The notes under the pieces were generated by a model. The model saw nothing but the letters and a program-made list of their open reading frames with translations, was not told where the DNA came from and ran no database searches. From positions 1 to 35,258 of IMG/VR virus record IMGVR_UViG_3300037504_001593: DNA of 35,258 nt, one strand, 5' to 3'. Positions 31,301 to 35,258 of the stretch are shown in pieces. Within the stretch, counting starts at the first letter, position 1, and the number at the start of each line of letters is the position of its first letter. This stretch comes from a virus. The position numbers and the translations under genes were made by a program.

Positions 31301-32151
31301 CCACAATTGTTCGTAATCTTGGTAATGTTCTGGTTGAGAATGTAGTTGAAGAGACCGATTATCATCCGGGATTTGCCGGGGACAAACTAAATTGTACAGT
31401 TACTTCTAGTACACTAGTTGCTGATAGCAGCGGTTCATGGTGGCTGGCTGAAAGTGATCATGTCATCTGGAAAGGTCAGGCTGGATCAGATACTTGGACT
31501 ACCCATTATGAAAAAATGAGGTATATTGTAGATTACACGCCTTCTCGTGAAGGAAACATTATCGTTGATTTGGATATTACAGCCCCTAATGGTTACACAA
31601 TTGGTGTATCTGAAGAATTCCCAACGACAATTTGGTTTGGTAATGACAATATTGATCATTGGGAAGGTAATGATGACACCACGTATTGGGGCGGTGCTGA
31701 AGGTGATGCTATTTGGACTGATGATGATTCTTATGAAATATGGACTGATGATGACGATGATGTTTGGTGGACAGCCAGCAATCCAACCGTTTGGCAGCGT
31801 ATTCCGGGAAAATTCGAAGCCACTGGCCAACCATATAGGATAAGACTGTTTGTACCGGCTGGTTCTGACCTGACTACCCTTAGAGAATTCAGCGTTCAGC
31901 TGGATGTTGAAGATTCAGAAGAAGCTCTTGAAGATGTTTCTATTGCTGCCGGCGGAACCAGACTTCCCGTTACTAAATCGTTTGCCAATATAAAAGTGGT
32001 TAATATAACCTTGCAGGATGATGGTGGTTCTGCAGCTACTGTGCGCGTCTTCGATAAGGAAACCACAGGACCATTGGTAAAAGCTTTCGATATTTCAGGG
32101 TCAACAGTGTCGGCAACGGTAGATGCTAGAATACAGGGATATCTAGAATGA
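28372..32151 (+). CDS. tail tip attachment protein, J-like
   Basis: This 1259-aa protein is the central tail tip and probable host-specificity protein (lambda J role). Residues about 98-149 form a long Ala/Gly/Ile hydrophobic stretch, typical of tip proteins that insert near or carry the tape measure. QYLRVLVVWGVGEYDIQDIKIGD at about 217-239 and the helical/beta region to about 760 match the J core. FN3-like beta domains follow at about 800-980. At about 1083-1142 an unusual Trp/Asp-rich repeat is present, then a final beta domain. The C-terminus would contact the receptor or the fibre. ATGA overlaps join it to both neighbours. Confidence 0.87.
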   Translation: MNLPVPYSKQEILAPGEGLVRVIARPHPFREERIERYFPVGLSLQEMLEEIQPRPELRRHVNIALEKNNKVWIIPEDKFNSIRPKAETRIIMRAYPKGPAVAVIGAIAASAAGAAVASIPAIAALGPIVSGIIGAVVTTAVGYLFNAIVPVNKPKMSISPGARSISAKTAEAGERSPTLSGARNQLRPFEPVPVVLGKHRVIPAYGAKPYTEIIGDDQYLRVLVVWGVGEYDIQDIKIGDTLAESFSDVLVESRDGSGSNDLTLFPNTVVQEDLSIKLDEELTWHTRRTSNDTDEFTLDITWPEGIRQFDDDGGTSNYFVHVDAEYRRVGAATWTSFDPIKISTDTGDTIRRSLFARNLTRGQYEVRVRLHDGYTDSARVAWTPYWTALRSFKNEDPIQESNIAASVIRIKASDQLNGIVDTINGLIQLKCLDWTGLIWTKQATRNPASLFRYVLQGPANPFPLDDDRLDLISIQEWAEYCDEKGFEFNGVIDFATSIFDVLKDLGQAGRAMPINKDGKWGVAIDKEKTDVAQLFSERNSWGFKGKHTYIEPVHGFRVNFNNENADYQEDEVTIYADGYNASNATELRDLEFFGVTNPNQIHKLTRHRLAELSLRLGEYTLNTTFRNVIVTRGDLVRLNHSVALFGLGSGRVKELVTSSTTTTGVVLDELLTMEAAKTYALRFQLDDGSTLVRTLTTSAGESDTFTFDSAIDTSSGPSVGNLAAYGESSNETVELLVKSVDPGPDLSARLTLVDYAPAVFAADNKPIPAYQSKITSPSGDIPPPIPLINYIKSDEEALIRRKSGELIPTIKVSFSIPSGFETIVSEVQGQIRRNGDDFWLPIVSVNDAVGVLTFREVDEGSLYDIRIRTRSREGLVSNWSVVYEHEVVGFATLPDDVSSFYIQGNSLNWEYPNPPRDLAGFRLKYHNGSYSVWSNAEELHSNLITGPPFSLDTVPKGIQTIMIKAVDIVGNESENPATIVRNLGNVLVENVVEETDYHPGFAGDKLNCTVTSSTLVADSSGSWWLAESDHVIWKGQAGSDTWTTHYEKMRYIVDYTPSREGNIIVDLDITAPNGYTIGVSEEFPTTIWFGNDNIDHWEGNDDTTYWGGAEGDAIWTDDDSYEIWTDDDDDVWWTASNPTVWQRIPGKFEATGQPYRIRLFVPAGSDLTTLREFSVQLDVEDSEEALEDVSIAAGGTRLPVTKSFANIKVVNITLQDDGGSAATVRVFDKETTGPLVKAFDISGSTVSATVDARIQGYLE

Positions 32152-33416
32152 CAACCCTTCCAGCGATCACATACCTTGATTCGGCTAGAAATCAAGGTGA
32201 AATGAAGAACTCTTTCTTCGGCCCTATCATTGATGTGGTTGAGGAATTGCTAGGTGGTTCTGCTGAATCTGAACTTACAATTTCTTCAGGATCGATTACA
32301 CCAACTGCCGCAGCCCATTCTGTTGATACTGAAGGCGATGCAGCTAGCGACAATCTTACTGCCATTGATACTACAAACCATCCAGAAGGTCGATTGTTAC
32401 TAATTCGGGCGGAGAATGGTTCTAGAACAGTTGTAGTTAAGCATCAGTCGGGTGGCGCTGGCCAGATAACAACATTTGATGGAAATGACTTTGATCTTGA
32501 TACAACCAAGAAATTCCTGTTATTGATGAGAGATGGTACTGATTGGATCGAAGTTTTTCGTAATGAGTCCATAACTGAATCAGCTAGTAATACATTTACT
32601 GGCCAAAATATATTCCAAGCCAGCACGCAATTTTCCGGTTCTATTACATTTTCGAGCACTATTGTAAGCTCAATTCTACCAGAAGTAACAGATGAATTAA
32701 GCTTCGGGTCTAGCTCCAAAAGATGGGCTAAGATTTATTCTGAAGAAGTTCACACGGACAAAGTTGTAGGCACTGCCGCGGTTCCGGCCGGTACTGTTAT
32801 TTGGTGGGCTGGTAGCACTTCTGCACCAAGCGGTTATTTGAAATGCAACGGCGCCGCAGTTTCTCGGACAACCTATGCAGACCTTTTCTCTGCAATCGGA
32901 ACCACTTGGGGATCGGGCGACGGATCAACAACATTTAATGTTCCTGATCTTCGCGGTGAATTCGTAAGAGGTTACGACGATGGTCGCGGGGTTGATTCCG
33001 GGCGGGCTTTCGCTTCAAGTCAAGGGCAATCATTAGCGACACACAATCACTCTGCATCATCTGGCAATGATTCCCATGATCACGGCGGCGCAACTGGAAC
33101 CCAAAGCGCTAATCACACACACAGCGGTACTACAAGCAGCAATGGCGCTCATACCCATGGAACAAACCTTAATCAACCAGATGCATATGACAATGGTGAT
33201 GGTTATACAAATTCAGGGAGCAATACTTTAGGCGAAATGACTACAGATTCAGCCGGCGCTCATACTCATACATTTACCACAGGCAATAATAGTGTAAATC
33301 ATACGCATTCCATAAGTGGCGACACCCACAACCATACAATCACAGTAAGTAATGCCGGTGACGGAACAGAGAATAGGCCGCGAAACGTCGCAGTCTTAGC
33401 TTGTATCAAATACTAG
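32148..33416 (+). CDS. tail fibre with collar domain and His-rich tip
   Basis: This 422-aa protein is a fibre. Residues 1-130 are an attachment domain shared with the fibre at 33938. The middle carries SELTISSGSITP and KRWAKIYSEEVHTDKV, an intramolecular beta repeat common in fibres. A Phage collar domain (PF07484) spans about 211-290 (GTVIWWAGSTSAPSGYLKCN, DLRGEFVRGYDDG). The tail (299-410) holds seven H-x-H motifs among Ser/Gly/Thr/Asn, as in fibre tips that bind iron or zinc. The C-terminal ENRPRNVAVLACIKY matches collar fibres. It starts in an ATGA overlap with the J-like gene. Confidence 0.88.
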   Translation: MTTLPAITYLDSARNQGEMKNSFFGPIIDVVEELLGGSAESELTISSGSITPTAAAHSVDTEGDAASDNLTAIDTTNHPEGRLLLIRAENGSRTVVVKHQSGGAGQITTFDGNDFDLDTTKKFLLLMRDGTDWIEVFRNESITESASNTFTGQNIFQASTQFSGSITFSSTIVSSILPEVTDELSFGSSSKRWAKIYSEEVHTDKVVGTAAVPAGTVIWWAGSTSAPSGYLKCNGAAVSRTTYADLFSAIGTTWGSGDGSTTFNVPDLRGEFVRGYDDGRGVDSGRAFASSQGQSLATHNHSASSGNDSHDHGGATGTQSANHTHSGTTSSNGAHTHGTNLNQPDAYDNGDGYTNSGSNTLGEMTTDSAGAHTHTFTTGNNSVNHTHSISGDTHNHTITVSNAGDGTENRPRNVAVLACIKY

Positions 33417-33424
33417 GTGGAAAG

Positions 33425-33922
33425 ATGATCGTTTACCAAACCGACCCTGATGGCTACTATGTCCGCCCGGTCGAAGCTGATGAGTCACCGCTTGAACCTG
33501 GAAAATTCCTAATCCCTGCCGGTGCAGTTGAGGAAGAACCGCCAGAAGCAGGGCCGGGGGAAATTCAATATTGGAATGGTTATCGCTGGGAGCTTGTCAT
33601 TAAGCCAAGTGATAATAATGGTACATCTGTAGGAAATGAAGAAATCATCACATTTCGCCAGTTTATCCTAGAAGCATACAGCAGGGGCTGGTTTACCGAG
33701 CAAGAGGCTGAAGATTTAGCCGCTAGGAATTCCATTCCAGCCATTTTGAGAAATGCTGTAGGGTCTGTACTTTCTGGTAAGCAATTGGTAAAAGCTCGCG
33801 TCACAATACTTACTATGACAGAATTACACAGGCACGATTCATTGCTGGAAACGCTTCTCGAAAAACTCGATATTGATGATGAACAAGCCGATAGGTTCTT
33901 CAAAGAAGCAGCCAAGTTGTAA
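33425..33922 (+). CDS. fibre-assembly-like protein
   Basis: This 165-aa protein follows the collar fibre and opens like phage fibre-assembly proteins: YQTDPDGYYVRPVEADESPLEPGKFLIPAGAVEEEP and then EIQYWNGYRWEL. The C-terminal half is helical and charged. GGTGGAAAG lies directly before ATG 33425; an in-frame ATG at 33401 lies inside the previous gene. Such proteins assist folding or attachment of the fibre C-terminus. Its presence between two related fibres suggests it serves either. No enzymatic motif is visible. Confidence 0.65.
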   Translation: MIVYQTDPDGYYVRPVEADESPLEPGKFLIPAGAVEEEPPEAGPGEIQYWNGYRWELVIKPSDNNGTSVGNEEIITFRQFILEAYSRGWFTEQEAEDLAARNSIPAILRNAVGSVLSGKQLVKARVTILTMTELHRHDSLLETLLEKLDIDDEQADRFFKEAAKL

Positions 33923-33937
33923 TCAAGGAGTGATGAC

Positions 33938-34807
33938 ATGACCACCCTTCCCGCGATCACATATCTTGATTCCGCCCGAAATGAAGGCGAAATGAAGACT
34001 TCCTTCTTCGGTCCTATCATTGATGTGATTGAAGAGCTTCTTGGCGGTGCTGCCGAATCTGAATTAACAATTTCTTCTGGCTCGGTTACTCCGACCGGCG
34101 CCTCGCATACAATTGACACCGAGAGTGATGCTTCTTCGGATGATTTAACCAATATTGCAACAACTAATCATCCTGATGGGCGCCTTCTTCTTATTCAGGC
34201 AGAGGATGCCGCTAGAACTGTAGTTGTAAAGCACCAATCCGGCGGCGCAGGCCAGATTAGCTTGATGAACAGCGAAGATGTTTCCTTGGATGATACGAGG
34301 AAATTCTTGTTACTGAAACGGAACGGTTCTGATTGGGAGGAAGTCTTTCGTTCGTACAACATGATTAAAGAATATGTTGATGATTCTAATATCTTTGATG
34401 TATGGAGACTTACATCGTTCACTAGTGGTAGCCAAACAATTTCAGCAAATGTTAGTCATGTGACTGAAAGCACTAGCTCAAGCATGACTTTTAGTTCTGG
34501 CGTATTCACTTTCCCAACTACAGGAAAGTGGCGCGTTGACCATATGACAAGATTTAAAGCAGCGGGATTAGCTGCTTTGAGCGCACAACTTTCTCAAGAT
34601 GGCGGTAGCACTTGGAATGATATTTCTATCTGTACTGCAACTGGTACTGATGATCAAAGCGCTAGTGCTTTCGGCGTGGTTGATGTTAGAGCTACAGCAT
34701 CAGCAAGGGTAAAATTCGTTCAGACGGCATCAACTACAGGATATTCCCAAGGGATTTCCACTAGAAATGATGTGGCGTTTATGTTCCAAAGGCTTGGAAA
34801 AACCTAG
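33938..34807 (+). CDS. second tail fibre with duplicated N-terminus
   Basis: This 289-aa protein begins with about 130 residues nearly identical in pattern to the fibre at 32148 (MTTLPAITYLDSARN, then FFGPIIDVIEELLGG, VVVKHQSGGAGQI). The rest differs: it lacks collar and His-rich parts and ends in a C1q/TNF-like beta domain with STSSSMTFSSGVFTFPTTGKW and SQDGGSTWNDISI. AAGGAG lies about 9 bases before ATG 33938. It probably competes for, or shares, the same attachment point on the tail tip and may recognise a different receptor. Confidence 0.82.
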   Translation: MTTLPAITYLDSARNEGEMKTSFFGPIIDVIEELLGGAAESELTISSGSVTPTGASHTIDTESDASSDDLTNIATTNHPDGRLLLIQAEDAARTVVVKHQSGGAGQISLMNSEDVSLDDTRKFLLLKRNGSDWEEVFRSYNMIKEYVDDSNIFDVWRLTSFTSGSQTISANVSHVTESTSSSMTFSSGVFTFPTTGKWRVDHMTRFKAAGLAALSAQLSQDGGSTWNDISICTATGTDDQSASAFGVVDVRATASARVKFVQTASTTGYSQGISTRNDVAFMFQRLGKT

Positions 34808-34809
34808 TC

Positions 34810-35082
34810 ATGTCATCTGAGTTCAACAACGATGACTTCAACATAATCTCAATGCTGGGCGATCTTAATGGTCGCCTAACAGCACTGGAAAATCGCGTCT
34901 CTGAAAATACCAAAGATGATAAGGCTTTCCAGAAGGATGTTCTTAATAGATTAAGTGTTATTCATGATGATATGGAGAGAAGGAAAGCTGTACAGAATTG
35001 GACGCTCAAGGTTATAGCAGTTGCTGGACCTATAATCGTTGGGATTGTATCAATTTTGGAGTTTTATTTTCAGGTTTTATAA
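34810..35082 (+). CDS. XhlA-like small membrane protein
   Basis: This 90-aa protein has a coiled-coil N-terminal part (residues 18-58, LNGRLTALENRVSENTKDD and so on) and one C-terminal transmembrane segment (about 66-88, LKVIAVAGPIIVGIVSILEF). This layout matches the XhlA group (PF10779), which works with holins in lysis. The place after the fibres, where lysis genes often start, supports this. It has no signal peptide. It follows the second fibre by only 2 bases. Without a neighbouring endolysin in view, the lysis role is inferred. Confidence 0.6.
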   Translation: MSSEFNNDDFNIISMLGDLNGRLTALENRVSENTKDDKAFQKDVLNRLSVIHDDMERRKAVQNWTLKVIAVAGPIIVGIVSILEFYFQVL

Positions 35083-35117
35083 AGTAAACTTTTCTTAACC
35101 TAAATAGTGGGTGTATC

Positions 35118-35258
35118 ATGCAGAGAAAGACCAAGCGTCAGATCGCTGGCGTCGTCATCGCGGCAGTTGCTGTTGGTGGTGGCGCTGTATTCGGGTTCGC
35201 ACCGGAAGCAGCCATGGAATTCGCCATGAAGCTTCTCGAAACTGTGGGGATGCAATGA
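35118..35258 (+). CDS. 46-aa small membrane protein, lysis-like
   Basis: A short gene starts at ATG 35118 and ends at TGA 35258, the last base of the window. The product has a basic N-terminus (MQRKTKRQ), one transmembrane segment at about 8-28 (IAGVVIAAVAVGGGAVFGFA), and a short amphipathic tail ending in TVGMQ. It could be a pinholin, a spanin part or a membrane anchor. The codons are more GC-rich than those of the gene before. The upstream GGGTG is a weak ribosome site. Confidence 0.55.
   Translation: MQRKTKRQIAGVVIAAVAVGGGAVFGFAPEAAMEFAMKLLETVGMQ

Noticed and set aside
32148-33416. Diversity-generating retroelement variable region
   Set aside because: There is no reverse transcriptase and no adenine-biased template copy; the fibre duplication is explained by gene duplication.
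33580-34152. Antisense 190-aa ORF across the fibre region
   Set aside because: It spans two + strand genes with good ribosome sites and has a low-complexity Ser-rich translation typical of a shadow frame.

Overview
The window is the late (packaging, head, tail, host-recognition) half of a tailed double-stranded DNA phage or prophage. It is almost entirely coded on the + strand, with head-to-tail overlapping genes (ATGA, TAATG and TGATG junctions). A 725-residue tape measure, tail-tube protein, split tail-assembly chaperone, NlpC/P60 tip peptidase and J-like tip protein indicate a siphovirus. The head set (DUF4055 portal, MuF-like protein, coiled-coil scaffold, P22-type coat) is a known combination. 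No integrase, repressor, replication gene or tRNA is visible. Kdo/capsule-type sugar enzymes suggest a Gram-negative host. The 22-residue QEH repeats, DnaT-like adaptor and DUF1833 gene resemble phages of Alphaproteobacteria, but that is a weak inference.

Layout. 1-594: hairpin repeats and a VRR-NUC nuclease. 595-1199: non-coding, with a ~220-bp imperfect palindrome just before the terminase genes. 1200-3002: small terminase (without the usual N-terminal HTH) and large terminase. 3003-3295: structured leader and a candidate promoter. 3296-9591: portal, small overlapping gene, MuF protein, a 53-aa gene hidden in another frame, a DUF115 (Maf-like) protein, scaffold and major capsid protein. 9681-16913: a cargo block bounded by terminators. 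It holds a 125-aa unknown, two glycosyltransferases, a KdsD-like sugar isomerase, three methyltransferase-like proteins, a capsule/Kdo-transferase-like protein, a radical SAM/SPASM enzyme, a sulfotransferase and two small unknown proteins. 17115-21283: small proteins around a 1034-aa Ser/Thr-rich repeat protein with an embedded malectin domain. 21287-28375: adaptor, stopper, tail completion, tail terminator, tail tube, G/GT chaperone with a -1 slippery site, tape measure and tail-tip proteins. 28372-34807: J-like tip protein, collar-domain fibre, fibre-assembly-like protein, and a second fibre sharing the first one's N-terminus. 34810-35258: two small membrane proteins, probably lysis-related.

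The most interesting part is the 10-17 kb cargo. Together with the DUF115 gene at 6753 it looks like a phage-borne system for building or decorating a glycan (sugar supply, transfer, methylation, sulfation, radical chemistry). It sits inside the structural operon, immediately before a very Ser/Thr-rich repeat protein with a carbohydrate-binding-type domain. The target may be the virion (coat or repeat protein) or the host surface polysaccharide; the sequence alone does not decide.
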